A stretch of DNA of 64,000 nt from an uncultured Clostridia bacterium (GCA_947632605.1 CANRPX010000006.1:1-64000), one strand, 5' to 3'. Counted from the first letter of the stretch, positions 52,410 to 63,626 are shown. The notes: generated by a model not told the origin, from the sequence alone. A program made the numbers and translations.

Positions 52410-54608
52410 CTATCCTCTTTTTCTATTTACTTCATAAACACTTTCAATATTTTTAAATGCTACAAGAAGTTTATTTAAATTGTCTATATTTTCTACTTCT
52501 AAAGAAACATTCATTATCGCTATATTCTCTTTAGTAGTTCTCGTATTTACTCCAGTTAATTTTACTTTATAATTTTCTATTTGTTTTATTATATCTTTTA
52601 ATAAACCATTTCTATCTGTTGCTAATATTTCTATTTCAACTTTATAAATTCCATTTACATCATCAAACCAATATACATCAATCATTCTGTCTTCATCATT
52701 AAATAGCTCTTTTACATTAGGACAATCTGTACGATGTACTGAAACACCTCTACCTTTTGTAATGTAACCTATTATATCATCTCCTGGAAGTGGATTACAA
52801 CATTTTGAAAGTTTTACTAAACAATTATCAATTCCTTTTACAACAACACCTGTTTTTGAAGGTCTGTTTATTGTTGTTTTTGCTTTTGCTAATTCTTCTA
52901 TTTTTTGTTCAAAATCCTCATCTTCATGTTCTTTTCTATATTCATCTAATAGTCTAGCCATTAACTTATTTACAGATATTCCACCAAATCCAATACTAGC
53001 ATATAAGTCATCTATTGTTTGGAATTTATATCTTTCTAAAACTAAATTTATCCATTCTGGTTTTACTAAGTCTGAATATTTAATTCCAATTTTTTTAACT
53101 TCTTTATCAATTATATCTTTTCCTCTTTCAATGTTTTCAGCTCTTTGAGCTCTTTTAAACCATTGATTTATTCTAGTTTTAGCAGAAGAACTTTTTACAA
53201 ATTTTAGCCAATCACGACTTGGACCTTTAGATTGTTCAGAAGTAATAATTTCTACTATATCTCCATTTCTAAGAGGAGTTATAATTGGCATCATTTTACT
53301 ATTTATTTTACAACCGACCATTTTATGTCCTATTTGTTCGTGAATACTATATGCAAAATCTATTGGTGTAGCTCCTTTTGGTAAAACTTTTATCATTCCT
53401 TTTGGTGTAAAGATATATACTTCATCTTCAAATAATTCTGTTTTTAAAGTATTTAAAAACTCATCTGGATTTTCAGTATTTTTTTGCCATTCAAGAGTTT
53501 CTCTAAGCCAAGCTAATTTATCATCTGAAACAACAACAGTTTCTTTTGTTCCTTTATTACTTGCCTCTTTATAAGCCCAGTGAGCTGCAATACCAAATTC
53601 TGCTGTTCTATGCATATCCCATGTACGAATTTGAACTTCAAAAGGTGTTCCTTTTGGTCCTAAAAGAGTTGTATGTATTGATTGATACATATTTTTCTTT
53701 GGAACAGCTATATAATCTTTAAATCTACCTGGCATTGGTGTATACATTTCATGTACAATTCCAAGTACAGCATAACAATCTTTTACAGTATCTACTAAAA
53801 TTCTTAATGCAAATAAATCATATATTTGATCTAAAGTTTTATTATCTCTTTTCATCTTTCTGTAAATACTGTATAAGTGTTTTGCTCTTCCTGTAACATC
53901 TGCTTTTATACCTTGGTCTTTAATTTCTTCTCTTAAATCTTCTTGAATTTTATCTAAAAATCTTAATCTTTCTTCTCTTTTTCTATCTAATCCAACAACA
54001 ATATCATGATATTCTTCAGGATATAAATATTTAAAACTTAAATCTTCTAATTCCCATTTTAAAGAATAAATACCAAGTCTATTAGCAAGTGGTGCATATA
54101 AATCTTGTGTTTCTTGAGCATTTGCAATTTGTCTATCTCTTGGTAGATATTTTAAAGTTCTCATATTATGAAGTCTATCAGCAAGTTTAATTAATATAAC
54201 TCTTATATCTTTTCCCATTGCAAGAAACATTTTTCTATAATTCTCAACTTGTTGTTCTTCTAAAGAAGTATATCTAAGAGTTCCAAGTTTAGTAACTCCT
54301 GATACCATTTCTGCAATAGATTCTCCAAATTCTCTTTCTACATCTTCTATTGATACTCCTGTATCTTCAACAACATCATGTAAAAGTGCTGCACATAGAG
54401 TTTCATCATCTAATTCTAACCCTGTTAAAATATATGCAACATTCAATGGATGAATCATATATGGTTCACCAGATCTCCTAAGTTGATCACCATGACTTTT
54501 TTTAGCAAATTCATAGGCTTTTCTTATAAGCTTTTCATTTACTTTTGCATAGTTTTCTTTTTGCTTTTCAATTATTGTATCTATTGTTATTTCACTCGTT
54601 TCTGACAT
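52410..54608 (-). CDS. rel: Bifunctional (p)ppGpp synthetase/hydrolase RelA/SpoT
   Basis: HD domain AALLHDVVEDTGVSIEDVEREFG, synthetase YQSIHTTLLGPKGTPFEVQIRTWDMHRTAEFGIAAHW, TGS and ACT domains. Confidence 0.96.
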   Translation of the reverse strand: MSETSEITIDTIIEKQKENYAKVNEKLIRKAYEFAKKSHGDQLRRSGEPYMIHPLNVAYILTGLELDDETLCAALLHDVVEDTGVSIEDVEREFGESIAEMVSGVTKLGTLRYTSLEEQQVENYRKMFLAMGKDIRVILIKLADRLHNMRTLKYLPRDRQIANAQETQDLYAPLANRLGIYSLKWELEDLSFKYLYPEEYHDIVVGLDRKREERLRFLDKIQEDLREEIKDQGIKADVTGRAKHLYSIYRKMKRDNKTLDQIYDLFALRILVDTVKDCYAVLGIVHEMYTPMPGRFKDYIAVPKKNMYQSIHTTLLGPKGTPFEVQIRTWDMHRTAEFGIAAHWAYKEASNKGTKETVVVSDDKLAWLRETLEWQKNTENPDEFLNTLKTELFEDEVYIFTPKGMIKVLPKGATPIDFAYSIHEQIGHKMVGCKINSKMMPIITPLRNGDIVEIITSEQSKGPSRDWLKFVKSSSAKTRINQWFKRAQRAENIERGKDIIDKEVKKIGIKYSDLVKPEWINLVLERYKFQTIDDLYASIGFGGISVNKLMARLLDEYRKEHEDEDFEQKIEELAKAKTTINRPSKTGVVVKGIDNCLVKLSKCCNPLPGDDIIGYITKGRGVSVHRTDCPNVKELFNDEDRMIDVYWFDDVNGIYKVEIEILATDRNGLLKDIIKQIENYKVKLTGVNTRTTKENIAIMNVSLEVENIDNLNKLLVAFKNIESVYEVNRKRG

Positions 54609-54625
54609 TTTTTAATCCCCTCTTG

Positions 54626-56314
54626 CTAATATGATTTTCTCATATCTTTCATATTTATTTGCACATTTTGTACTCCATTAAAACTATTTATTTCTAAAAC
54701 ACCAATAACATCTATTTTATCGCCTATTAAATATTCTTCTGAATAATGTCCCATATTAAAACCGATAGCATTTATTATTGTATTTTCATCTTTTAATGTT
54801 AGCTTTAAATGCTTTCCTTCAGATAAAGCTCTTATTGAATCTATTTTCAAATTCTTATAAATAAATATAGGTGTTTTATTTGATTCTCCATAAGGCTCTA
54901 ACAATTTTAAACTTTCTACATTTTCTATACTAATATCTTTAAGTTTTATTTCTTTATCTATTTTTATTACTGGAGTTATTTCATCAATTTTTGCTTTATC
55001 TGCTATTTCTTCGAATTTATTTTTAAAATTATTAAACTGTTGTTTTTTTAAGCTTAATCCAACAGCCATTTCATGTCCACCATATTTTTCTAAATAATCA
55101 CTTGACTTGCATAAAGCATCATGTAAATCAAATCCTGGAATACTTCTTCCAGAGCCTTTTCCATCATTTCCATCAAAACAAATTAATATACTAGGCTTAA
55201 AATATAACTCTGTTATTTTTGAAGCAACAATTCCTATAACACCATGATGCCAATTTTCTGAGCCTAACACAATTGCTTTTTTATTATTGATATTTTCTTT
55301 TTCGATTTTATAAATTGCTTCTTCAAATATTTTTTTCTCAATACTTTGTCTTTGTTTATTATACGAATTTAGCTTTTCTGTTATTTTATTGGCCTCTACA
55401 ATATTCTCAGTTAAAAATAAATCTAAAGCATCTCTTTCATGTCCCATTCTACCACAAGCATTTATTCTTGGAGCAATTCCAAAAGATACTGTATTTGAAT
55501 TTATCTCATTATATCCTGCTACATTAAGTAATGCTCTAACAGCAGGAGATTTACTTTGAGATACAAGTTTTAATCCTAATTTCGCTATTACTCTATTTTC
55601 ATCTATTAAAGGAACTATATCTGATATTGTACCAATACAAACAATATCTAAATATTTTAAATATTCTTTTTCATCTAATCCAAGTTTTATTGCAATAGCT
55701 TGTATTAACTTAAATGCAACTCCAACTCCTGCTAAACTATTAAAAGGATATTTATTATCTTTTCTTTTACAGTCAATTACAGCTAAAGCTTTAGGAAGTA
55801 CATCTAATGGTTCATGATGATCTGTTACAATAACTTCCATCCCTAAGCTATATGCATAATCTACTTCTTCTGTTCCGGAAATTCCACAATCAACAGTAAT
55901 AATCAATTTATAACCTTCATCAGCAATTTGCTTTATTGCTTCTCTATTTAATCCATAACCTTCATCTAAGCGGTTTGGTATATATGATCCTACATCTAAT
56001 CCCAATTGTCTAAAAAATTTTGATAAGACAGTAATACTTGTAATTCCATCTACATCATAATCACCATAAATCATAATCTTTTCCTGATTTTTTATACCTT
56101 TAATAATTCTATCAACTGCTATCTTCATATCAGGCATAAGATATGGGTCATGAAAATCATCTCTTGTAGGATTTAAAAAAATCTTTATTTCTTCTTCTTT
56201 TACTATATTTCTATTTACCAAAACTGTTGCTAATAATTCTGATATATTAAATTTCTCTGATATTTCTTTTACTTTCTCTTCATCAGAATTATAGAATTCC
56301 CATTTCTTATTCAT
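54626..56314 (-). CDS. recJ: Single-stranded-DNA-specific exonuclease RecJ
   Basis: IMIYGDYDVDGITSITVLSKFF ... VIVTDHHEPLDVLPKALAVIDCKR ... PRINACGRMGH. Confidence 0.95.
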   Translation of the reverse strand: MNKKWEFYNSDEEKVKEISEKFNISELLATVLVNRNIVKEEEIKIFLNPTRDDFHDPYLMPDMKIAVDRIIKGIKNQEKIMIYGDYDVDGITSITVLSKFFRQLGLDVGSYIPNRLDEGYGLNREAIKQIADEGYKLIITVDCGISGTEEVDYAYSLGMEVIVTDHHEPLDVLPKALAVIDCKRKDNKYPFNSLAGVGVAFKLIQAIAIKLGLDEKEYLKYLDIVCIGTISDIVPLIDENRVIAKLGLKLVSQSKSPAVRALLNVAGYNEINSNTVSFGIAPRINACGRMGHERDALDLFLTENIVEANKITEKLNSYNKQRQSIEKKIFEEAIYKIEKENINNKKAIVLGSENWHHGVIGIVASKITELYFKPSILICFDGNDGKGSGRSIPGFDLHDALCKSSDYLEKYGGHEMAVGLSLKKQQFNNFKNKFEEIADKAKIDEITPVIKIDKEIKLKDISIENVESLKLLEPYGESNKTPIFIYKNLKIDSIRALSEGKHLKLTLKDENTIINAIGFNMGHYSEEYLIGDKIDVIGVLEINSFNGVQNVQINMKDMRKSY

Positions 56315-56396
56315 TCCTTTCCTCCTAAAATAAATTTTTCCTTAGTATTATATAACAAAATATAAATAAAAGATAGTTTTTTGCGAATAAAAAATA

Positions 56397-56424
56397 AAAC
56401 TGGACATAAAATTATCCAGTTTAC
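56397..56424 (-). terminator. Hairpin terminator
   Basis: aaaactggacataaaattatccagttt. Confidence 0.65.
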
Positions 56425-56427
56425 TTT

Positions 56428-56763
56428 TTATAATACATCTTTAATAGACTCTCCAATTATTTTATTAACATCTGCTATTAAAACATTGAATCTAACTTCT
56501 TTATCAAAATAATCTTTTACTTGTTCATTTTTTACTAAAATCTCATAAAGTTCTTGTAGCTTTTTCATTTTTTCATCACTCTGTTTTTCTCCTTGCATAG
56601 CTAATAATTGTTCTTCATAACGAATTTTTTCAAACTCATCAACTTGTTTTTTTAATTCTGGTTGAGCTAATAATTCTTTTTTTATTTCCTTATATTCGTT
56701 ATATTCTTTTGATTCTTTAAGTGCTCTTGCTAAATTATTCACTTCATCATAAACATTCATCAT
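56428..56763 (-). CDS. YlbF/YmcA-family regulator
   Basis: VYDEVNNLARALKESKEYNEYKEIKKELLAQPELKKQVDEFEKIRYEEQ... Confidence 0.88.
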   Translation of the reverse strand: MMNVYDEVNNLARALKESKEYNEYKEIKKELLAQPELKKQVDEFEKIRYEEQLLAMQGEKQSDEKMKKLQELYEILVKNEQVKDYFDKEVRFNVLIADVNKIIGESIKDVL

Positions 56764-56783
56764 ACTTCTCCTTTAATTAAATT

Positions 56784-58298
56784 TTATCTTTCTTCTCCTT
56801 GACTATCATTTGTGTCGTGATGATTTTCTTCAATAAAAGTTCTTCCTATTTCTAAATTATCAGCTATTTCTGAACTTACACTATCAAAGAAAGCATTTCT
56901 TCCTCTTTGTCCTAATAAAACTTGTTCATCAAAAACTATTCCATCATGTGTTTGTTTTCTAGCTAATATTTTTTCATAATTTGCGGGTTTTTTTACTAAA
57001 ATTTCAAAAGCTGTTTTTGCATCTCTGCCTATAAAAGAACTAATTTTTTCCATATCAATATTTTGTGTAAAATTATAAACAAAGTCTTGTAATACAGATT
57101 CTATATCTTTATCAGTTTTTCCTCTTAAAATCATTTCATCTTGTAAAGATTTTATACTAGAAGAAATTGCATAAATTTGATACAAAAATTTTTTCTTTAA
57201 TTCAATTTGTAATGCATTTCTTTTACCATCATCAAAAGCTTCCATTTTTTCCAATTCGTGTGGTAAATATTGATATGCATCATCACACATTTCACCTGCC
57301 AAAGTAAAATCTTGTCTATGTGCAAAATTTTCGCATATCCACCCATTATTAAGAAGTTCTGCAAGATTTTTTCCTGTTTGAATTGCAAAATAATTTTCTA
57401 AAGGAATATCTTCTTCATAAAGTGATTCGGAAAATCCTATGATATTTTCTAATGTTTCTACATCTCCTTGTTTTGTATAATATTCAATATCTGCAATTCT
57501 AAAAGGATTTTCTAATATTCTTTCAGTTTGTCCATATCTTTGTCCTAAAGAATATGATTTATCTACACTAGCAACAAAGTCCTCCATAGTAACACCATAT
57601 TTATCTAAATAAGCTCTAAGTTCTTCATTTTCGGAAATATTAATTCTTGCAAAATATTCAGATAATGATTCAGGTCTTTTCCCTTGAACTAATTCTTCTC
57701 TATAATTTTCGCCATAATTTTCTCTTAAAAATTTCTTGATTTCACTATTTTCATCTCTATAATCTGAAGTAAAATCATCAAATGTTCCTTGCACATTTAC
57801 TGGCAAATGATATCTTTGTAAAAATTCCTGTGTAAATTCTCTTACAGATAATATTTGTGGTGTTTTAATTTTAGTTGCTTGCATTCTTCTATTAATAAAT
57901 GCTTCTATTTCTAAGTCTTCTAATGGAGAAGTTCCTCTAAATCTAACATCTAGTGAACCACCTGGAAATACAACTAAATTTAAAGGATAACTTGATTTTG
58001 AATACATTTTATCATCTAATGGAATGTTAATTGCATTTGCAGAAATTAAGTCTTGACAAATTGATTCACTGTTTTCTAAATGACTATCAACACCTTTATA
58101 ATTTAATATTCTTTTGTCTTTTGAAAAAGTAAAAATTCCTCTTCCCATACTTTTAGTTGCAAAAGCAATTTTAGTTGGATCTAGAGTTTCTAAATCTTTT
58201 TTATCCATTCTTTGAAAAACAACAAAACCATCTTGTTTTGTCATTTCTCCTACTATTAATATTCCTGATTCAATTAATTTTTTCAAATGTTCATTCAT
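56784..58298 (-). CDS. Hypothetical protein, lineage-restricted
   Basis: 504 aa; no recognised domain. Confidence 0.5.
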   Translation of the reverse strand: MNEHLKKLIESGILIVGEMTKQDGFVVFQRMDKKDLETLDPTKIAFATKSMGRGIFTFSKDKRILNYKGVDSHLENSESICQDLISANAINIPLDDKMYSKSSYPLNLVVFPGGSLDVRFRGTSPLEDLEIEAFINRRMQATKIKTPQILSVREFTQEFLQRYHLPVNVQGTFDDFTSDYRDENSEIKKFLRENYGENYREELVQGKRPESLSEYFARINISENEELRAYLDKYGVTMEDFVASVDKSYSLGQRYGQTERILENPFRIADIEYYTKQGDVETLENIIGFSESLYEEDIPLENYFAIQTGKNLAELLNNGWICENFAHRQDFTLAGEMCDDAYQYLPHELEKMEAFDDGKRNALQIELKKKFLYQIYAISSSIKSLQDEMILRGKTDKDIESVLQDFVYNFTQNIDMEKISSFIGRDAKTAFEILVKKPANYEKILARKQTHDGIVFDEQVLLGQRGRNAFFDSVSSEIADNLEIGRTFIEENHHDTNDSQGEER

Positions 58299-58307
58299 AA
58301 ATATAAC

Positions 58308-59897
58308 CTAATAATAAATCATATAATCTATCTCTGGAAATATATCATCTTTGTTAAATACATCTAATAAATATTTAGGATCTATTTTATCTGATTTTAT
58401 TTGATAATATAATTTCGTAAATCTTCCTATATGGTCTTTTATTGCTTTATGAGCATATTCTACCATTGTTCCATTTGTAATAATAAATAACCAATCGCTA
58501 CTTTGCGCTAATAATAATTCTCTTGCACATTGATTCAAAGCTTGTCTTCTTAATGTATCTCCTTCATTTGGATACATACTTGCAAGCTCACACATTCTGT
58601 CACCAGCTTTATGCAAATGTCTATGTGCATAATCATTTGTTTGATTTAACCAAACTTCGCTATAACCATTTGCTCCCCAACTTGATCTACATGGTGTAGA
58701 AACTTGCATTTCTGGATACATATCTATATATTCGCTTGGTGTAATTAATTTAAAATTACAATCATCATAATATATTTTTTTAAATAGTATGTAAAGCCAA
58801 TATGGTCCTTCATACCACCAATGTCCATAAAGTTCTGCATCATAAGGGCAAGTAATAATTGGTGGAACATCCATATAACTTGTTAAATGATCTATTTGTG
58901 CTGTTCTACAATCCATAAAATGTCCTGCTTGTTTTTCAGCAGAATCTTTTGCCCATTGAACATCATAATAATCTTTATTATCTGTTTTTCCTGTAATTCT
59001 ATAATATTTTATTCCAGTATTTACTCTAGCTCCATTACTAGCTATATATGGTTTTATATATTCATAATCTGTATCATATCCAATATCTCTATAAAACTCT
59101 CTATAATTAAAATCTCCTGGATATCCAGAAATTGAACTCCAAACTTGTCTTGAAGATTCTAAATCTCTTGCAAAAGCAACTAATCCGCCATGAGATACTA
59201 TTGGCGCATAAGTACCATAAATTGGTGTAGGATCTGCATACAACACTCCATGTGTTTCAACTATTGCATACTCTATTCCAAATTCTTTTAAATACTTATC
59301 TGCTTCTGGAACATATCCACATTCAGGAAGCCAAATTCCTCTTGGATTTTTTCCAAAGAATTTTTTATATGTTTGAACACCAACTGCTATTTGTGCTCTA
59401 ACTGTTTTTTCATTGACATAAAGAATAGGAAAATATCCATGTGTTGCTCCACAAGTAATAATTTCCAATACTCCTATATCTTGAAAATGTTTAAACCCAG
59501 AAATTAAATCACAATTATAAACATCTTCAAATACATGTAAATCATTTGAATATCTATCTAAATAATAATGTGATAAATTATTTAATCTTTTATCATAAAC
59601 TGTTCTTTTTACTTCTTTTTCACATAATTCAATATGTTTTTTTAAATATTTTATATATCTTTCTTTTAAAAGCTTATTATCTAGCATATTCAAAAGTGGT
59701 GGTGTCATTGTCATTGTAATTCTAAAATCTACATGCTCTTCTTCTAGCTTTTTAAAATTTAATAAAAGTGGTATATATGTTTCAGATATAGCTTCAAAAA
59801 GCCATTCTTCTTCTAAGTAATCTTCACTTTCTGGATGATGTATATATGGAAGATGAGCATGTAAAACAAAATTTACATAGCCTTTTATATTTTTCAT
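58308..59897 (-). CDS. Glycoside hydrolase family 57 (DUF1957), probable 1,4-alpha-glucan branching enzyme
   Basis: KGYVNFVLHAHLPYIHHPE ... WLPECGYVPEADKYLKEFGIEYAIVETHG ... CPYDAELYGHWWYEGPYWL. Confidence 0.9.
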   Translation of the reverse strand: MKNIKGYVNFVLHAHLPYIHHPESEDYLEEEWLFEAISETYIPLLLNFKKLEEEHVDFRITMTMTPPLLNMLDNKLLKERYIKYLKKHIELCEKEVKRTVYDKRLNNLSHYYLDRYSNDLHVFEDVYNCDLISGFKHFQDIGVLEIITCGATHGYFPILYVNEKTVRAQIAVGVQTYKKFFGKNPRGIWLPECGYVPEADKYLKEFGIEYAIVETHGVLYADPTPIYGTYAPIVSHGGLVAFARDLESSRQVWSSISGYPGDFNYREFYRDIGYDTDYEYIKPYIASNGARVNTGIKYYRITGKTDNKDYYDVQWAKDSAEKQAGHFMDCRTAQIDHLTSYMDVPPIITCPYDAELYGHWWYEGPYWLYILFKKIYYDDCNFKLITPSEYIDMYPEMQVSTPCRSSWGANGYSEVWLNQTNDYAHRHLHKAGDRMCELASMYPNEGDTLRRQALNQCARELLLAQSSDWLFIITNGTMVEYAHKAIKDHIGRFTKLYYQIKSDKIDPKYLLDVFNKDDIFPEIDYMIYY

Positions 59898-59932
59898 TTA
59901 CTCTTTCCTTTCAATTTAGATTTATGTACATT

Positions 59933-60868
59933 TTATTTAAAAGTTGAACTTGAAAGATTTGAAGATGGATTTTCCATATCAAACATACCATCAGAAAGTT
60001 CTTCAGCATATTGATTTTGATAGAATTCTTCTACATCATAATTCTTTCCGACTAATTTATTTATCTTTCTTAAATTCTTAACAAATTCTTTATTTGTTTT
60101 TACATTTCTAAAAGTAATGTGTTTTGGTAAAAATTCTAATAACACATGATCATTTGGTGCTTCTAAAACATTTGAATTTGCAAAAGGTAAATAATCTGTC
60201 TGCAAATCTATATTATTTTCTTTTACTTTTTCTATATCTATAACTTGATTTCTATCTATAAATTTTCTTCCTAATTGAATTGTATATTTTGTTTTTGGAT
60301 CATCTATATCAATGTACCAACTGTTTGCGAAATCATTTATTGGAACTTCCTTAACATATTTTTTGTCTTCATTATAAACTAATAAAACAGGGTAAGTTGC
60401 TTCGAAAAATCTATCTCCAAATGTTTCTATATATCTATTTCTATCATTATCAGAAACATCCCAATATACAAATAATTTTTTTGGAGTTTGAGCAAGAATT
60501 TTTACAATAGTCTCATTATATCTATAAGGTAAATCATAATATTCTAGCATAAAGTTACTTTTTTCAGATACCTTTTTATTTCTTTCTTTAGCAGAAGATT
60601 TAGTAGAAGATTTTGTAGCCTTCACATTTTCTTCTTTTTCTGATTCTTCTTGCATTGCTACAATTTTAGCTAGAAAACTTTTAATTTTTTCAATTACAAC
60701 ATTTTCATCGATAGTTTTCTTTTTTTCTGCTTTTGTTTTTTTCTCACTCTTTTTTTCTTTAACATTTTCAATTATTTCATTTTTTTCAGAAGAAATAATT
60801 TTCTTTGAGATTTTCTTGACATTTAATATTTCGTTTTTATTCTTCTCAACTTCCTCATTTTTTGACAT
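59933..60868 (-). CDS. DUF4912 domain protein
   Basis: LEYYDLPYRYNETIVKILAQTPKKLFVYWDVSDNDRNRY; Lys/Glu-rich N-terminus. Confidence 0.8.
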   Translation of the reverse strand: MSKNEEVEKNKNEILNVKKISKKIISSEKNEIIENVKEKKSEKKTKAEKKKTIDENVVIEKIKSFLAKIVAMQEESEKEENVKATKSSTKSSAKERNKKVSEKSNFMLEYYDLPYRYNETIVKILAQTPKKLFVYWDVSDNDRNRYIETFGDRFFEATYPVLLVYNEDKKYVKEVPINDFANSWYIDIDDPKTKYTIQLGRKFIDRNQVIDIEKVKENNIDLQTDYLPFANSNVLEAPNDHVLLEFLPKHITFRNVKTNKEFVKNLRKINKLVGKNYDVEEFYQNQYAEELSDGMFDMENPSSNLSSSTFK

Positions 60869-61117
60869 TTTTTCGTTTCTCCTCCTTAGTAAAACCTGTA
60901 AAATATTAGTATAAGCCCAATAATAATTATAATTATATCTATAAAGTCAAAAAACTTCAATAGAAAATTTCATTTTTTTCTCTTATATTCCAAAAAAGAT
61001 AAAATGTAATTAAAATGTAATACAAATACTGGATTTTTTTGTCAAAAAATGTTTACTTTTGTTTTCTTTTTATATAAAATGTAAAGAGAATTTGTAGAAA
61101 GGAGTACTTTTTAGAGA

Positions 61118-62404
61118 ATGAAAATTTTGATGCTATCATGGGAATATCCACCAAGAGTTGTAGGAGGTATATCTAGAGTAGTTTATGACTTGTCTCATAA
61201 ATTATGTATGCAAGGACATAATGTTACTGTTATTACATATAAAGATGGTGATGTGCCTTACTATGAAGATGATGATGGTGTTGATGTTTATAGAGTGGAT
61301 AATTTTATGATTGCTCCAAATAATTTTATTGATTGGGTTATGCAACTTAACTTTAATATGATAGCTAAAGCAGGTGAAATTATCTCTAAAAATGGAAACT
61401 TTGATGTTATACATGCTCACGATTGGCTTACAGCTTATGCTGGAAAGACTTTAAAATTTGCACACGGAACTCCTCTAGTTTCTACAATACATGCTACTGA
61501 AGCTGGTAGAAATAGTGGTATTAGAGGTGATATGCAAAAATATATTAATGATACAGAATGGATGCTTACTTATGAATCTTCAGAAGTTATCGTTAATAGT
61601 AATTATATGAAAAATGAATTACAAAGACTTTTTGGTCTTCCTTATGAAAAAATAAATGTCATTCCAAATGGTGTTGATCTTACACTTTTTAATGGAATTG
61701 ATAAAGATTATGAATTTAGAAGAAGATTTGCATTAGATAATGAAAAAATTATTTTGTTTATTGGTAGATTAGTTTATGAAAAAGGTGTTCAAACACTTAT
61801 ATCTGCTATGCCTAAAATATTAGATAACTATCATGATTCTAAACTAATAATTGCTGGTAAAGGTGGAATGATTAATGATCTTAGAAATCAAGTAAACTAT
61901 CTAGGCCTTGGAAATAAAGTATACTTTACAGGACATTTAAGTTCAAAAGATGTACAAAGAATGTATAAATGTGCTGATATAGCAGTATTTCCTAGTACTT
62001 ATGAACCTTTTGGAATTGTTGCAATTGAAGCAATGCTTTCAGGAACTCCTGTAGTAACTTCTGATATTGGTGGTTTAAATGAAATTGTAGATCATGGTAT
62101 AACTGGTATGAAAAGTTATGCTGGAAATCCAAATTCACTTGCAGATTCTATTCTTTCTCTACTATATAATCCAGATTTATGTGATTACGTTTCAAAAAAT
62201 GCTAAAGAAAAAGTTAAGTCACAATATAATTGGACAAGAATTACAGAAGATACTCATTTAGCTTATGAAAAAGCTATTTGTGAAACTATGGCTGATAGAC
62301 AGAAAAAACAAATTGCTCAAGAAGCAGCTAGAGATCAAATTAAAAAATCAAATGAAATTACAAATTTACTTTCTTTCAAAAAAACGCATCAAGCTTTTGC
62401 ATAG
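61118..62404 (+). CDS. Glycosyltransferase family 4 (glycogen synthase-like)
   Basis: MKILMLSWEYPPRVVGGISRVVYDLSHKL ... VIHAHDWLTAYAG ... PSTYEPFGIVAIEAMLSGTPVVTSDIGGLNEIV. Confidence 0.92.
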   Translation: MKILMLSWEYPPRVVGGISRVVYDLSHKLCMQGHNVTVITYKDGDVPYYEDDDGVDVYRVDNFMIAPNNFIDWVMQLNFNMIAKAGEIISKNGNFDVIHAHDWLTAYAGKTLKFAHGTPLVSTIHATEAGRNSGIRGDMQKYINDTEWMLTYESSEVIVNSNYMKNELQRLFGLPYEKINVIPNGVDLTLFNGIDKDYEFRRRFALDNEKIILFIGRLVYEKGVQTLISAMPKILDNYHDSKLIIAGKGGMINDLRNQVNYLGLGNKVYFTGHLSSKDVQRMYKCADIAVFPSTYEPFGIVAIEAMLSGTPVVTSDIGGLNEIVDHGITGMKSYAGNPNSLADSILSLLYNPDLCDYVSKNAKEKVKSQYNWTRITEDTHLAYEKAICETMADRQKKQIAQEAARDQIKKSNEITNLLSFKKTHQAFA

Positions 62405-62419
62405 AATGAATAATATATA

Positions 62420-62456
62420 AAAACTCTTAAGTATTTTACTTAAGAGTTTCTTTATT
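62420..62456. terminator. Bidirectional terminator
   Basis: aaactcttaagtattttacttaagagttt. Confidence 0.8.
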
Positions 62457-63125
62457 TTATTTATAGAAAAAATAATTTATCAAATAAAAAAATAACATGT
62501 GTGTTGGATAAAACCAATAATAAAAGTATTTTAACTTTCTTCCTAATTTTCCATTATACAATAAAATAATTATTAATGGTACTATATATGATGTAGCATA
62601 AAAAATAATTGAACTTATTTTTAATTTATATGTAAATAAGTAAATTAAAACTAAAAAAATATAAGCAATTGATAATAAAACTTTTTTATCTTTAAATATA
62701 TAAAGCAATAAAATTAAAGTTACACCAAACCAAGTATAATCTACTTTTAATACATCTCCCAATATAATTAGTAAAATACATATTGGTATTGAAATATACT
62801 TTTTATTTATTTTTTCATAAGAAATTATAGCAAATAATCCTAATAATAATGTAAACATTATATCAAGCATTTTCCATTCACCAACAAGAGTTCTAAATAA
62901 CATAAATGGCACTTGAGATATTAATGCAAAAATAAATAATCTTTTTATATAAGATTTTAAATTACTAGTATGTACAAAACCTTCTGTAAGTAAAAATGCA
63001 TATAGTGGAAAAGATATTCTTCCAATAAAAACAGTTACAGAAGAATTTAATTCTGGAATAGCATATTTTATATGATCAAATACCATTGTTATACAAGCTA
63101 TAATTTTAATAATAAAAATGCTCAT
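62457..63125 (-). CDS. TraX-family membrane protein
   Basis: MSIFIIKIIACITMVFDHIKYAIPE...FIGRISFPLYAFLLTEGFVHTSNLKSYIKRLFIFALISQVPFMLF. Confidence 0.85.
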   Translation of the reverse strand: MSIFIIKIIACITMVFDHIKYAIPELNSSVTVFIGRISFPLYAFLLTEGFVHTSNLKSYIKRLFIFALISQVPFMLFRTLVGEWKMLDIMFTLLLGLFAIISYEKINKKYISIPICILLIILGDVLKVDYTWFGVTLILLLYIFKDKKVLLSIAYIFLVLIYLFTYKLKISSIIFYATSYIVPLIIILLYNGKLGRKLKYFYYWFYPTHMLFFYLINYFFYK

Positions 63126-63126
63126 A

Positions 63127-63567
63127 TTATCCTAACAATTCCTTTACAACTTCATTAATAGTTTTTCCATCAGCTCCAGCTCCTATTCTTGCCTTTGCTT
63201 CTTTCATTACTGCTCCCATATCTTTTAAAGAAGTTGCTCCTACATCTTTTATTACTTTTTCTACTTCTACTTTTATTTCTTCTTTTGACAATTGTTTTGG
63301 TAAATATTCTTGTAATATAGCAATTTCTTCATTAGTTTGATTAATTAAATCTTCTCTTCCAGCTTTTTCAAAATCTACAAGAGCATCTTTTTTTACTTTT
63401 ACTTCTTTTGCAATTATTTCAATTATTTTTTCATCTTCTACTTTTATTCCTTTATCTTTTTCAATTTGTAAAATTGCAGCTCTAACCATTTGAACTGTAT
63501 TTTTTCTTATCTCATTTTTTTCTTTCATTGATAATTTTAAATCATCCATTAGTTTATCTTTTAACAT
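63127..63567 (-). CDS. yqeY: GatB/YqeY domain protein
   Basis: DDLKLSMKEKNEIRKNTVQMVRAAILQIEKDKG ... LKDMGAVMKEAKARIGAGADGKTINEVVKELL. Confidence 0.93.
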   Translation of the reverse strand: MLKDKLMDDLKLSMKEKNEIRKNTVQMVRAAILQIEKDKGIKVEDEKIIEIIAKEVKVKKDALVDFEKAGREDLINQTNEEIAILQEYLPKQLSKEEIKVEVEKVIKDVGATSLKDMGAVMKEAKARIGAGADGKTINEVVKELLG

Positions 63568-63626
63568 ATTTTTACCTCACTTTCTTATATAACTTTACTA
63601 CAAAAAAGTTTTTTAATCAATATCAA

